Positions 34,834 to 46,860 of a stretch of 64,000 nt of DNA are shown here, in pieces. Made by a program: the position numbers and the translations under genes. The notes below the pieces were generated by a model that did no database searches, had not been told where the DNA came from, and was given only the letters and a program-made list of their open reading frames with translations. Source of the DNA: Rhizophlyctis rosea (taxonomy: Eukaryota; Chytridiomycota; Chytridiomycetes; Rhizophlyctidales; Rhizophlyctidaceae); NCBI GenBank assembly GCA_027596075.1, contig JADGJC010000055.1:1-64000 (forward strand). Reading direction: 5' to 3'. Each line of letters opens with the position of its first letter. Position 1 is the stretch's first letter.

Positions 34834-36781
34834 GATTCTTGACAGGAATGATGTGGAGCTTGGAGTTTAAAAATGTGATTTAGTCCATACTGCAGTATGG
34901 GACTGTATTTGATTCAAGGAGAATTTAATAAAGAGATGAAAAGAGATGGTGACCTCAATTCAAAAACTGCAACCTGTTTCATCAATCTGCGAATCCATCA
35001 CATTACATAAGCACCATGTTTGGCGTGTGTGATCGGCCATGATTGCCTCCAGGGTCTGCACCTCTCCACGCAATGTGGACTGAAGACGAAAGCTGCATAA
35101 GGGGATTGTTTACACCTTTAGGATGTGCCTACAAAACGCTCAACCCGTCGCCCCTTTCGCCAATCTTAACATCGCACATACAATGTCCATATCCAAACCG
35201 ATTTTGAGGGCCCTGATCCATTCCGACGAGTTCATTGCGCAACTCGAGTCCATGGAAATCACTGACGAGCAGCTCGTCCTTTGGACACCTCGTTTCGGCA
35301 GTCGGCAACATATCATAGCCTATTGCGAGAATGGCAATCACCACCTGACCTAGACCACGATGACCCCACCGTGTCCTGCACGGGCTGCATAAGGGCGCAG
35401 ATTCAGGCTAGGGATCGCGGTGTGCCTGTTTCGGTTCTTCATCTTATCAAGTGTGAACGTTACATATAATCAGAACCGCCTCAGGATGCCCCTCAGGGTG
35501 GGTAGAAGTCAGTGGATAGCTTGGTCGATGTGTACTTTGTGGGTGGGATGGTATGCAACCTTTTTATTGCTGGTAGAACTATGCAGCACCATGTATAGGC
35601 GACGTGCTCTTGTAAATATGTTTGTTGCCCCGTCATGGTATAGGGCCATTCGTCTCATAGCAGGCGATTGCAGGTTTCGGTTATTTTCTGGAGGGTTAGT
35701 ATGTACTAAGCAATACCAACTTAGCTCCTGATTCGATTCCCATTCGCCGTAGAATCAGTGCACTGTGAATGATGTGCTCCTACCAGTGTGTGTCAACTCT
35801 TTGGGGTTCGCAGATGCGGACACCTCCTTTGGGGTCTTGCATATGGATCGAAATGTCGGCATTGTTAGGTGTTGCAACTCAAAAAAATATCATCTACTAT
35901 CAATGGTTGGCTGATGATCTTCCATTTTGGTCGTTTCCGTCTCCTATGTATGTTCTGAACACTCTGAGTTCACAATTTGCCTCGTAGTATATCAAGGTAA
36001 TTGACGCCCAAATCAGCAGTGGTTTGCCCTTCGCAAGTGTATGATGCCCAGATCAAAGTGGCAATGAAGTATTCAAAGAACGTAGGAGCCTAGTGTCTGT
36101 GGGTAAGCACAATGGGGACAAAGCTTAGCATATCGAGCTAGATTGAATTCAAATACCACTATCGAAACTTGGTGGTCATAAAACGGAGCCGAATCATACT
36201 TCGGGACGAATGCAACATAAGATGTTGTCATGAATCTGCGGGTGGATCATAATCTTTGCGCGACTCAATACGAAATGGAGGGACTCGTTCGACTTGTGAT
36301 TTTTGCAGGGTGTGTTTCCACACCATAGTACACAACTTTTGCATTGCTACCACGTTGCATTATTTTCTGGCGGCAGGGCAAAATCGTTGGTACCATTATA
36401 CATCTCGGTATTCATGGGCAGACCCCACAAGGACCCCACTCACAAGGACCCTCGCGGCAACCTGGGGGAGGTGCTTATTGCCGCAGCAAACGCCATTTGC
36501 CACTGTGCGCCACACCGCCCCGCATCAGTCGGGTCCATATTGCCAATTGGGTCCATATCAATATCGCGCTCATTGGATAGCCCGCTTTCCAGGTCTTCCA
36601 CAGAGTTACACTATCCAATTTCTGCCGATAAGGAGCTGACATTAACAATCCACGAATCTACTAGCTACAGCCTACTCACCGCGCTCGATCCTTCGCATCA
36701 GTTGGAGCGATAATACCAGCGTACTGCCTACTTCACTCGGTCATGTTACCTGCTTCATAACCTCCGATTGTTCTCTCCCTA
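34834..36781. other. Intergenic between divergent CFAP54 and MED12
   Basis: Nearly 2 kb between two divergently transcribed genes. Short frames (for example at 35123-35353) show no recognisable domain and no splice partner. The real 5' end of MED12 could lie slightly upstream of the ATG I chose. Confidence 0.45.
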
Positions 36782-39700
36782 ATGTCGAGGTGGCAAGGTG
36801 CGAGAGTCTTGCTCACACGCTTTGTCCGTTTTGTGCACACCGTGTATCAATCACTCACCTGCACCACATTGATAGGGCACCAGCAAGTAGGTTCGCAACA
36901 GGTGGTGCTTCCTACGCATACGGCGGTGGGAAGCGCTCCGATAGCAAGCTCCCAGTTAGGGCGCGTCGGGCCTGGGAACGTAACAAGGCCAAGCGGACAG
37001 ACCGCCACTCCGGTGGGACAAACAGGAAATGCTCTGAATAGGAAGGGAGGAGCCGAGGGCGGGGCGCTGGCGGGGGGGTCGGCCGGTGCTACCTCTAGCG
37101 GGAAGGCGTTGGAACCTTACACATTGATTCCTCCGGAGAGCAGCTTATTACACCCAAGTCTGAAGTATGGTGAGTGCTGGAAAGTTCAGATCGGCTTTGG
37201 TGCCAAATGCGTGCACGGCAAGAGCGACATCAATCAAAGAAGTCCACCAATGCGTCGTGGTTGCAGAATGTAGACTGACTTGAAGCCTTCCTTCCTAGGC
37301 TACGCAGACGTGTATCCTCAGAAACCCGGACAGGACGAAGATATCATGTCAGAGCAGAATGTGAAGAACGGATTTGTTGACAAGCCCTTGATCCAGGTCA
37401 GATTCAATGCATTAGCGGAGCATGCTTACAACTGGCAACCAACATGTGGTCCATCCCTACAGAAAGAAATGCTTTCAGCTTACGACGTGTATTTCGAGAA
37501 AGATAACTCTAATGCTCTGCTCGACCGTTTGGAGTCGTTCGCGGCTGATATTCTGAGATTGAAGCCCACGCCGCCAACTACATCAGTACCGTAAGTCTTG
37601 CCTGGTTGCCTTTTACCAAGCACAACCGAACTGACCATGCTGTGCAGAATGGTCAGTAATTTAGACTCCCTCCTCATCCCGACCGCCATGACGGAGGAGC
37701 AATTGGCAGCATGGGTCGTGAATGTTAAAATGGGGCCTCCATTACCCACATTGGCGAGCTCTGTTCCATTTGGGTACATTTCACTTTTGGATTGGATGGT
37801 CGCTCGAACGCATGACTGATGCAAAGCTCCGACAGCGTGGACCTAGGACTTTTCTTGAGCCTTCTCATGACACAGCAACCTCCGATCTTCCGTGCAATAT
37901 GGGCCGTCAAGGCCGTCGGATCTTGCGCTATGGTAAATTCCCCAAGAGGTCACTGAATCTTCATATTACCCTCTGCAAAAGCTAAATCAGAGCCATCACA
38001 ACCGCTGCTTAGAACCAAGAACCTCCCGGCATCCCACCGCAACACCCACAACAATGGACCGCAATCTTAACTACCTATATTCAATCACAACTGCAAACCC
38101 TCATAATTCCCACGCCACAAGCTCCCGCAAAAGGACGAGCAGCGGCAAAGGCGAAAGCGAAGTGGACTAGCGATATGAATGCGCGGAAAGGGTTCATAGA
38201 TCGGTGGCAGTATTGGTTGGTATCTTTGTGTTGTCTCCTTGGCGGTTTGAGATGTTTCCGCCAAGAATCTCAAGTGATCTGACATGAACGATTGTCCCAA
38301 CCCGGTTTCAAACAGTCTCAAGTTCGTAAAAGCACAGTTCTCGGAAGGACTTTTGGACTTTAGACAGTTTTTGCGATGGACTCTTGATTGTTTTCGTGCG
38401 TGCAACTTTGATCAGGTATGGCCTGTCCCCCTCATGCTTGGTGCCAAATCTTTACCGTACACATGAGGAACCCTCACAACCTTCCCATTGTTCCCAAAAC
38501 CACCAGACAGAATTCATGCTCTCTCTGATAACGGACTACATCGAACAATACAGCGCCTCACGAGCGATGACGCGGAGTCTTCTGGATAGCTGCTGTCAGA
38601 AACTTGGGAGGATAAGACCGCATCGGGGTTTGGAGGTTGTGAGGGATCAGTATGGGCAGTTGGTTCGGGTTGTGCAGGTGAGGTGGTGGTTTTATGGCAA
38701 GTAAGAAGTGTGGCTGAATAGTTGGAACTGATTGAGCTGCGAATTTCGTGTCATTTTGCAAACAGTATGCGATGATTTCCTCACCGGATTCGGCGGTAGC
38801 ACCGAAGTTTTGGTCGGTGTGCGAGGAAACGTTACGGGATGTGTTTGAGGCTCCGGTTCCTGGTTTGTTGGTGAGTTTGCATAGCGTACTTCATTCCAGT
38901 ATGTTTCCTTACCTGGATGGCTATGATTGAACGCAACGATAACGACCAGCCGGAAAACGAACGCGAATCCTTGAAGCGCTCCACGTCGACACTGCGGGAC
39001 TCGATTCGACGGAGAAATGAGATTTTGTGTTTGGGGGTTGGGAGTCGGGGTGTGAGGAGTTTGAGGGAGGTTGGGTTGGAGGTATGTTTATTCTTCTTTC
39101 CGGTAATTCTATACCTCACACCACAAAACTGACGCCTTTAACACTCTTATCACATTGCGCAGATTCTAGACTCCTTTGCCTTCACATCCTCGCTCCCAAC
39201 ATTAGCCGAGACCTATTTCTCCTCCTTCCCGTCGATGGAGCAGGCGGTTGGGTTCTTGTGCGAGTGGGCTACGACGGGGTGGAGGGTTGGAGAAGAGCAT
39301 CGGGTTGGTTTGGGGGCTAGTCTTTTGAAGGGGATTGTTGAGGGTGGTAAAGGGACGCGGGAGGAGGTGATGGGGTGGTTGATGAGGTGGTTGGATGGGG
39401 AGATGGAGTGTGCTGGTGGGGATGAAGGTGGGTTTTTGTTTGTTATGAGGGTCGTTCGAGAAATGGTGGCTGAATATGCGTCGGTGATGTTCACACTGTA
39501 GGAGTGGCTAGTCGGTGCCGGTTGTTTGGAGAGCTGATTTTTGCTGGGGTCTTTTGCTATGGAAGTTTCTTGCAGAGGCTTGTGGCGAGGGGGGATTTGG
39601 AGGGGAGGAGGAGGGATAGTGAGGTATGGTTTTGATTTGCTTCTTCCAGTTTCTTATTGAGTTGATCGTTTCTCGATTTTGAAATGGAGATTGATACATT

Positions 39701-42700
39701 TGTGTTTCCATCTTAAATGATTACAGAAATCCCAACGATATTTGCGACACCTCGCAGACCTCCCCGTTGGACCCGGCGGGCCTCAACACATGATGAATCT
39801 CAGACGAACCATGTTATATGGGTTCTCACATCCTGTAAGTCTTACTCCCTCAATCCCATATCACCTCATATCCCACCTCACACCCCATATAGAAGAATCC
39901 TTCCACAACCGGCGAAACCCACTTCCTCTCCATCCGCACCACACTCTGCGCACTCCTACCGCACATGTTCCACCTTGACGGCACACTGATCGAGACGCGT
40001 GACGCACCATACCGGGACGGGGAGGGGGATTGGCGGTTGGGAAGGGTGTCGAGGGATGTGGTGGCGAGGTTGGAGGGGTTGGGAGTGTTTTGGCAGAGAC
40101 GGGTGGCGGAGTGGTGTGAGGAAAGTGTTGTGGGGTTTGTTGTTAAGAACCAGGCGTGAGTATTTGGTGTTTTGTGAGGAGAAATTTTGGGGTTTGGTTG
40201 TGGGAAAGGTTGTGTGTGATGAGGTGTTGATGTGGGTACTTTTTTTTTTTTTGTTTACAGTATAGGATTGAACAATTGGCGGAATATGGCTTTACCTGGT
40301 AGTTCGCTTTTGAATGTCCGGGAGTATTGCGTTTTGGTTAGAGTTTTGGAGGCTGTGAAGGGGTGGGGGGAGATTCTTTCTGTAAGTTTTCGTTCCCCCT
40401 ACGTGCTTCTACCTTTCTGCATTTCCGACGTTTTCCGTTTGAGTCAAACTCATGATTGTTCCTTTTGTCGGTTTGCTGTGTGCTTTTTATTAGATTTCTA
40501 CCTGGTTGATTGGTAAGACAACGGATCGGGGGTTGTATTGTGCGGTTGTGGATACGTTTGTGAGGTTTCGGGTGGTTTTTGCGGCGATGAGGGGGATGAG
40601 GAGTGTTGTGGAGTGTTTGTTGCAGAAGGTATGAGAAGGGTTTCTTGCGTGTGCGTTGGCTTAAGCCATCATGGGAAATGATCATTTGATGTCGTTGATC
40701 TAATATTTGACGCTTAATCTTCTGGGTCACAATTCAGAACCGAGAAGTCCGAAGCAAAACCGGCCAACCCCCCGACGGCCGCATCGTTCGATACCTCAAT
40801 TCCCTGCTCGACATACCATCCTGCCAAATCACATCCGCGGAACGCGAAGAGCTCGAAAAGGACGTTGTAACGTTATCCACGCCAACGAAACCGCCTGTTA
40901 ACATTAAGGACATACCTCATGAGTTCCCGGACTTGCGCGACTTGCAGTACGACGTTATATCCGTTGCGTCGGCGGTGTCGAATTTGAAATGGCATTGGGA
41001 AGGGAATGTGGAGGCTATGAGGCGGATTTTTGTGTACACCGTTGAAGTGACACGGAAGTTCGTTGCTTCTGCTGGAGGGAAATCCAGTATATCAATCCGC
41101 CGCCGTATCGAACTCTATGTTTCCGTTTTACGGGACTTAGATGACCGGTCACGGATTTTACCGGGCGTCGTGGCGGGGTATTTGAAGGATACGTATTTGC
41201 ATGTGTTCACTGTACCTGGGACGACGGTCAATGTCGCAAAGGCAGAGTTGTTTAGTGATTCGAGGGGGAGTGAGTGGTTTAAGGATTTTTTGGGGTGTCT
41301 TGTGCGGAGTGGGTGCTGTGATTTGAAGGGGTTTGTGGAGGAGTTTGTGAGGGTTGTAGTGCGGAAGTGTGGGGATGAGCTTGGGGCGGGGGTTGTGAAG
41401 GGGGTTCATGCGGTTTTTTATGGGAATGTTGTTGGGTGTTTTGCGGGGGTTTTGGGGTGTGGGAAGGCGGATGGGGAGGAAGCGTATGTGGTTGAGGAGC
41501 ATGGGATGAGGAGTGTTGTTGGGGAGTGGTTGGGGGGGCGGAGTGGAGTTAAGGGGTGTTTGGAGGTTGTGCATGAGGTTGCGGTTGTTGGGGCTAGGTT
41601 GAGGGAGAGGGAGAGGGGAGGGGGTGCGGGTGTGGGGATGACGGGGACGGGAGGTGGGGGTGCTGTTAAGCCGGCTGAGGAGGCGAGGAGGAGGCTTGTC
41701 AGGGCGGTTGAGGGGGTGTTGGAGGGTGTGAAGCGGGGGGGGTCCGGGTGGCGGAGGGTTGGGGCGAGAGAGTCGGTGTGGGTATTTGAGGATGTCATGA
41801 GGGGGTTGAGTGAGAGTACTCGAAAAGGAGGGGGCTTGGCGGCGGCGGCACCTCTTTTGACGGCGAGTGGTGGAGCGGGGAGGACGACTAAGGGTGTTCA
41901 TAAGGCGGCGAATGTACCCGTGGTTGTGCAACTCCCGCCATGTTGTTATGACTTGTTCTTAGTGTTGTGCTCTGGAGTGGAGGTGGAGGTGGTTCCGAGG
42001 ACGGACGATGACGTTCGGAAGGTTCTGCGAAGAGTTTTGGATGGGATGAATTTGTGGCGGGGGGCGAGGGTTTGTGTTGGGGTTTTGATTCTTTTAGAGG
42101 TTGTTTCGGAGAAGGTTGGGAAGGTTACGAAGGAGGGTGGTATATCCGAATCGGTTTTGGATGATTTTGTTGAGATGGTTTTCGGGAAGATTGTTGAGGA
42201 GGTTGGTGCTGGGATTGGAGTTTGGGAGGTGATGTTGGATAGGATTTCGTGGGGGGTTGTTAGGAGGATGGTGAGGAGGATGGTGGATGTTTTGGAAGTT
42301 GGGGATGGGGGCGAGGTTGGGGGGGAGGAGGAGGGGTGGGTTAGGAATGGGGGCGTGAGGGGGATTGAGAAGGTTGTTGAGTGTGTTGAAAGGTGTGTTA
42401 GAGGGGTTAGGAGTGGGAGGGTGATGGGTGGGGACGGTGGGGAGGTGCAGAAGGTGCTGAATGAGTGTGCAGGGAGGGTTGTGGAGCAGTTTGGGAAGGT
42501 TGTGGAGGTTTTGAAGGTATGTTTCTTGTCCGCGGCGGAGTAGTTACAATTTTTGTTTGCGATTGCAATGGGACGTGCAAGACAATTTGCTGACGAATTT
42601 CGGTTTTCGTGGTTTTGCTGTATTTCAGATATACGAGGAGATGATTGACCAACCGCAATCGGACGAGCAGACGCCAAACACGATTACGTTCGTTAGGTCC

Positions 42701-43703
42701 AGGTACGTTTACTGCTGACCCGGCGGTTTGCACCATTTTGCACTCCGTAATCAGCATGTAGCCAAGACTGAGTCAATCATGATCACAGACTGCAAGCTCG
42801 CCTCCACCTCCTCTACGCCTTCCTCCCGCATCACGTCACAGCCCCAAGCGCGCAAGTCCTCGCCCGTCGCCTCGTAACGCTTCTCCAAAGCCCGCTCGTG
42901 CATGAACGCGAAGAGCTGGCCGAAATGGTGTTGGACGCGCTAAGTTGGGTTGTGGAAGAGTTTGGAGAAGGGGAGGGTGTCCAAGGCGGTGGGGATGTTT
43001 GGTCGGGTGTGCCAGTTGAGTGGAGACGGCGGGTCGAGAGAGTTGTTGAGGGTGGCGATGGGGGGGTGTCATTGGGGGGGGGTATTTTGGGTGGGGTGTC
43101 ACTTTTTTTGGTTGCGGGGGGTTCTTGTGTTTTGTTTGGGGGGGCTTGGGGGGGGGGGGATTGGGGGGGGGCGGGGTGTATGAGGGGATTTTTGTTAGGG
43201 CGGGAGTTGGGGAAGAAAAGTTGAGAGGGGACGGAGGGAGCGGTGGGTCGGTGCGTGGAGGAAGGGATGTACGTCCAATTTGGGAAACGGGGCGTTGGGA
43301 TCCATGGCGGTGGGTTGGCGCTTGGGTTTCGAGTGGGAATAGACGGGAGGAGGTCAAAGTCCGGCCTGGAAAACAACGTGACGAAGTCGTTGTCGTTGAC
43401 GGACCGGTGGATTTACGATTAGTTGGTGCGAAAGCGGTGAAAGATGTTGAGAGGTTGAGCGATGTTGTTGCGTGGAGCGGGAATGTTGGGGATGAGGTGG
43501 GTTGTGGGGCAGGGTTGAGGAGGGGAATACCGTCTTTGACGCCTGCGCCGACGGTTCCAGCCTTGACGCCTGCTGCGACGGTGGTGGAGGAGGGTGGGGT
43601 TGTGGGGATGGATGTGGATGAGAAGGGGAAGCGGGGTATTGAGGATGTGGAGGGGGTTTTGAATGGGGAAGGGGAGTTGGTGAAGAGGGTTAAATATACC
43701 TAA
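36782..43703 (+). CDS. MED12: Mediator kinase-module subunit MED12 (Srb8)
   Basis: About 18 exons. Well supported: 36782-37169, 37299-37590, 37648-37773, 37827-37932, 38013-38215, 38316-38415, 38507-38677, 39531-39623, 39727-39834, 39893-40155, 40261-40381, 40494-40628, 40738-42516, 42629-42702, 42789 onward. Approximate: 38766-38870, about 38886-39081, 39163 to about 39497. MED12 links Cdk8-cyclin C to core Mediator and controls RNA polymerase II transcription. The Med12 signature spans the first splice: HPSLKYG, then YADVYPQKPGQDEDIMSEQN and VKNGFVDKPLI. Later landmarks are FVKAQFSEGLLDFRQFLRWT and ELIFAGVFCYGSFLQRLVAR. Exon 40738-42516 is extremely G/T-rich. After about 43060 long G runs make the frame unsure: one frame stops at 43224, another runs to 43703. 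The start ATG is tentative. Confidence 0.85.
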
Positions 43704-43957
43704 TTGGGTCCGTTTGTTGGAATGTGTAAATAGTTTTTTTTGGGGGAGTATGGGGGTTGTGCTTTTGTAATATAGTTTCATGTTTGCTTTTTTGCGCCAT
43801 CTACGTATCGTAATCGCACGTGTACGTAAGTTTGTTTACTTTTCTTACTTTCTTGCATATACTTTGAAAGGATAAATAGCATGTTGGCAAATCTGTACAT
43901 TTGCATCTTGTTTCGCCTTTGTTGTTTCTGAAGGGGTGCCTTCTTGGATCTCAGTTC

Positions 43958-44260
43958 AATCCTCTCAGGCCCATTGAATTCGCCTGGCAATCCTCTCAGG
44001 CCCATTGAATTCGCGTAGCAATCCTCTCAAGCCCATTGTTCGCGTGCAATCCTCTCAGGCCCATTGGTTTCGCGTAGCAATCCCCTCAGGCCCATTCATT
44101 TCGCGTGGGAATCCTCTCAGGCCCATCGATTTCGCGTCAAAATCATCCCATGCCATTCCAGAATCCTCTCAGGCCCACTGGCTAAAATAAGGGGTTCGGC
44201 GCAATCCTCTCAGGCGAACTGGCTAAAATACAAGAATCAACGCAATCCTCTCAGGCCCAA
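43958..44260. repeat. 31-bp minisatellite passing into 41-bp units
   Basis: The core AATCCTCTCAGGCCCATTG recurs with starts at 43958, 43989, 44020, 44048, 44079, 44110, 44141 (degenerate), 44162, 44203 and 44244. Spacing is 31, 31, 28, 31, 31, 31, 21, 41 and 41. Units 1-6 share a spacer of the type AATTCGCGTAGC; the last units carry GGCTAAAATA instead, so two spacer types share one core. It lies just beyond the 3' end of MED12 and abuts the MSH2 fragment. Confidence 0.92.
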
Positions 44261-44375
44261 TTTCAAAGCTCACTTTCTGGGTATTTGTTGTATAAGATCA
44301 AAGAAGGTATGGCACAGATGTTTAGGCTCAACAAGACGACTCGTGAGTCGTCGACCAGACACCCCTGTCAGTCAG

Positions 44376-44672
44376 TCACAAAGTAATAGCACGTTCATCC
44401 GCCCTAGCTTGGACATGCAAGTTCGTCACCGTCGCCACTTGGTCAGCCAGCGCCGTAAGCTCGTGGAAGTGCGTGGCGAAGAGCGCGAAGCATCCGATTT
44501 TCGTCGCGATGTGTCTGGGGATCGACATCAATAAGAATCCAGTAATCCGCCAAGTAGTTTTTATGTGCGCAGCAACATACTCAGAAATCGCCCAAGCAAG
44601 CCCAAACCCATCATAAGTACTCGTCCCCCTCCCCAACTCATCAATAATAATAAGCGAATCCTTCGTTGCAGC
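44376..44672 (-). pseudogene. MSH2 (MutS homolog) fragment, two exons
   Basis: Exon a 44672-44581 and exon b 44514-44376, joined by a 66-bp GTATGT..CAG intron, read [30 protein letters not shown], then [20 protein letters not shown] and [14 protein letters not shown]. This is the Walker B, signature and H-loop part of the MSH2 ATPase, nearly canonical. No mismatch-binding, connector or Walker A exons are found upstream, and downstream the frame ends at TGA after ERAITL, short of the C-terminal dimerisation region. Upstream sequence to 44.8 kb is unrelated. It is a partial gene copy or a relic of one; the clean splice sites and intact motifs suggest a recent origin. Confidence 0.8.
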
Positions 44673-46047
44673 CTACACAAAATATCAACACTCTCACATA
44701 ATAAAATCACACGCCAAAACCCCACAAAAACAAACCCACCTTTGATCCCATCTTGGCAGGGCAAACTGGCTTCTTGGCAGGGTACGAAATGGTTGCTCTT
44801 TTGAACTTCATTTGGGGGTCACCCTGACCGCTTGGAATTTTGGCTTATTTTGCTGTCGCTTCCTGCCGCAACGGAATCAGCCTCAACCACGCCAATTGCT
44901 TTCTTCTTTACTTTATGAATTTCGACCGCAGCCCACGATAGTGCAAAGAGGGCGCAATCAGTGCCATCCCCTGTGAGCAAGCCCACAAACAGGGACAGCG
45001 AATTACAAAAATTAGATTGATAACAATACGTTATCAGACTGAATAGAACAGATACACTCTGTGTGTAAAGGGGAAAGCTCTTGACATTTCAGGTCACTGC
45101 GCCGCACGCTTCACACCGCCTCTTGGGGCGCTTACTGTGCCACAAAGTTGTGACGTGTCACGCGGCCGCGGAAAAGATAATGTTCAAACGCGTCAGGCAC
45201 GGAGGGCTTGGCGAGGCTTGAATCCGGCCACGACACGAACCCCTCAACGCGTCCCCTAAGCCACATGATTGATTGATCACGGGACTGAGACGATTTGACC
45301 CAACCGCCTCACTAGATCTAAGCCAATAGGCCTGAGGGGATTGTAAAGAAAGGCAAGGGGAGGTGGGGGAGGGGGTGGTATTTATAGAATTTTGGGTTTG
45401 GGGGAGGTTGGGGTTGGGTGGGTTTCGAACCGGGGTCTCCCGGCCGGGAGGTGACGCGCCTGGAACCCCAGCAGCTTCGCTGCCCAGTTTGCGCAGTTAT
45501 GCTTAGGTCACCTACTATGCAGGGTGCAAGGGATGGGCACAAGGACCCTGAGTAGCAATTTTATTATAACATCCATGGAACGTATTGAAGCAATACAACG
45601 GGCACAAATACATGTGCCTCATGTATGCATTTCAGCAGCGCCTGTTGAATCAAGTGTCCAATGCGTTGTGTGCCCGAGTGGTCAAGCTGATCATTAGTTA
45701 CGGGAGGGAGTGGAAGGTCTCGCGTTGCAATGCTGTTAAGATTCTTGATAAGTGTCAAAAGGAAACGGCATTAAGCAGGGTGTATATTACACAAATGCAT
45801 TCCAATGTTGAATATGCCATGAAGATTCCGCATCCGAATTCTCACTCCGAAAATGTAAAATCAGCAGATAACTCCGCCGGCTTTTTCCGACCTATGGTCC
45901 TGGTGACATAACGGAGAAAGAATACGGTGGTGTAAAGGTAGCAACCTGTACGCATGTGAAAATCATGAATGAAGAACATAAATGTGCCCCAGCTTGCAAG
46001 CATACCGTTGGAAAATCGTCATAGTAAACAGCAGATGACACCAACTC
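44673..46047. other. Intergenic, no gene seen
   Basis: About 1.4 kb. A GC-rich hairpin and a GGTTCGA-type string on the minus strand lie near 45410-45480 but do not fold as a tRNA. Nothing else is supported. Confidence 0.5.
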
Positions 46048-46410
46048 TCAGGTGCAGCAACATCTCTTCTCATTGAGCCAATTGCATTTCTCCATGTGGG
46101 AGAAGAGTCCGCCCGAGCTGCGGCATTCTTGTTCGCAAGCACCGGCGTTGAACCAGCTGCAGTCATCGAGGCAGTAAAATGCGGTTTTGACGGCCGAGAG
46201 GGTGGCGGTTTTGGTAATTTTGGGCGTGTCAGTGGTGTTGGTGCTGTTGGTGGGTGCGAGTGGGGTGGTGCCGTTGACCGCAGTTGTGTTAGTGGTAGTG
46301 GTGCTGCTGGTGAGAGCGGTGCCGTTGGTGGGGCTCCCGACGGGGATGGCCAAGGCGATGGGTGATACCAAGGTCAGTGCCAGCATACCAATGTATGGGG
46401 TGGACAGCAT
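46048..46410 (-). CDS. Small secreted cysteine-rich protein, defensin-like spacing
   Basis: A 120-aa single-exon frame starts with a clear signal peptide (hydrophobic ALTLVSPIALA, likely cut near residue 21). A Ser/Thr/Asn-rich linker with several N-x-S/T sites (about 29-62) follows, and a compact C-terminal domain holds eight cysteines at 80, 84, 92, 96, 109, 117, 118 and 119. The C-x3-C (92/96) and C-x-C (117/119) pairs, with a Gly between, recall the cysteine-stabilised alpha-beta pattern of defensin-like peptides, but the CCC end is unusual and the fold is inference. It could be an antimicrobial, effector or wall-associated protein. The neighbours give no clue. Confidence 0.65.
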   Translation of the reverse strand: MLSTPYIGMLALTLVSPIALAIPVGSPTNGTALTSSTTTTNTTAVNGTTPLAPTNSTNTTDTPKITKTATLSAVKTAFYCLDDCSWFNAGACEQECRSSGGLFSHMEKCNWLNEKRCCCT

Positions 46411-46488
46411 GTTGATAAAGATTTTGTTTTTGAACGTGGATTATGCAGTGGTGACTGAATAGTATGAATGACACCTGCGTGTATGATT

Positions 46489-46860
46489 TTATATTCGCTT
46501 AATGTTGTAATTGCAAGGACTCGTAGAAGCGAAGCGGCGGGAATAGTACCCCACATGCTTTTTGAGTGGTATGTTTACATGGATCACCAAGCGGATGGCA
46601 CTGCCGCGTCGATCCGCTCCGCAGTCACATAGTCTGTTGGTTATGTCAAGATCTGTAAATTCTCTGGACTGCACTAGACTACATTGAATTGAAGGCACAC
46701 GGTACCCAACCCCCAAGTCCACCCCGGGACCGAGGCAACGGTAAACCAACCCCTCTTTCTCCACTTTCTTGAAACTTCCACCGTATCCATCAGGCGATGG
46801 AACTCCCCCACTGTATTTGGTCACGTTTACACAATTGAGCGCTTCCAACTGAAGTGCCAT
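46489..46860 (-). CDS. Doubtful small ORF, unknown
   Basis: A 123-codon frame starting MALQLEALNCVNVTKYSGGV. It has a few Cys and Gly residues and a plausible folded-protein composition at first, but the last 30 residues look random and no domain is recognised. It lies upstream of the Cys-rich gene on the same strand. It may be chance. Confidence 0.25.
   Translation of the reverse strand: MALQLEALNCVNVTKYSGGVPSPDGYGGSFKKVEKEGLVYRCLGPGVDLGVGYRVPSIQCSLVQSREFTDLDITNRLCDCGADRRGSAIRLVIHVNIPLKKHVGYYSRRFASTSPCNYNIKRI

Noticed and set aside
35123..35353. 76-codon frame between CFAP54 and MED12
   Set aside because: It has some coding-like content but no splice partner, no domain and no continuation; too little to call.
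41158..42677. Pro/Thr-rich minus-strand frames of up to 257 codons
   Set aside because: They are antisense to the extremely G/T-rich MED12 exon 40738-42516; the composition removes stops on the opposite strand.
43958..44260. CRISPR-like array
   Set aside because: Repeats are degenerate, spacers are short and nearly identical to each other, and the genome is eukaryotic. It is a minisatellite.
45405..45510. tRNA-like sequence on the minus strand (GGTTCGAAACC and a CTCCCGGCCGGGAG hairpin)
   Set aside because: The T-stem pairs only two bases, the would-be anticodon arm closes a four-base loop, and no acceptor stem forms. At best it is a box-B-like chance match or an old SINE remnant.
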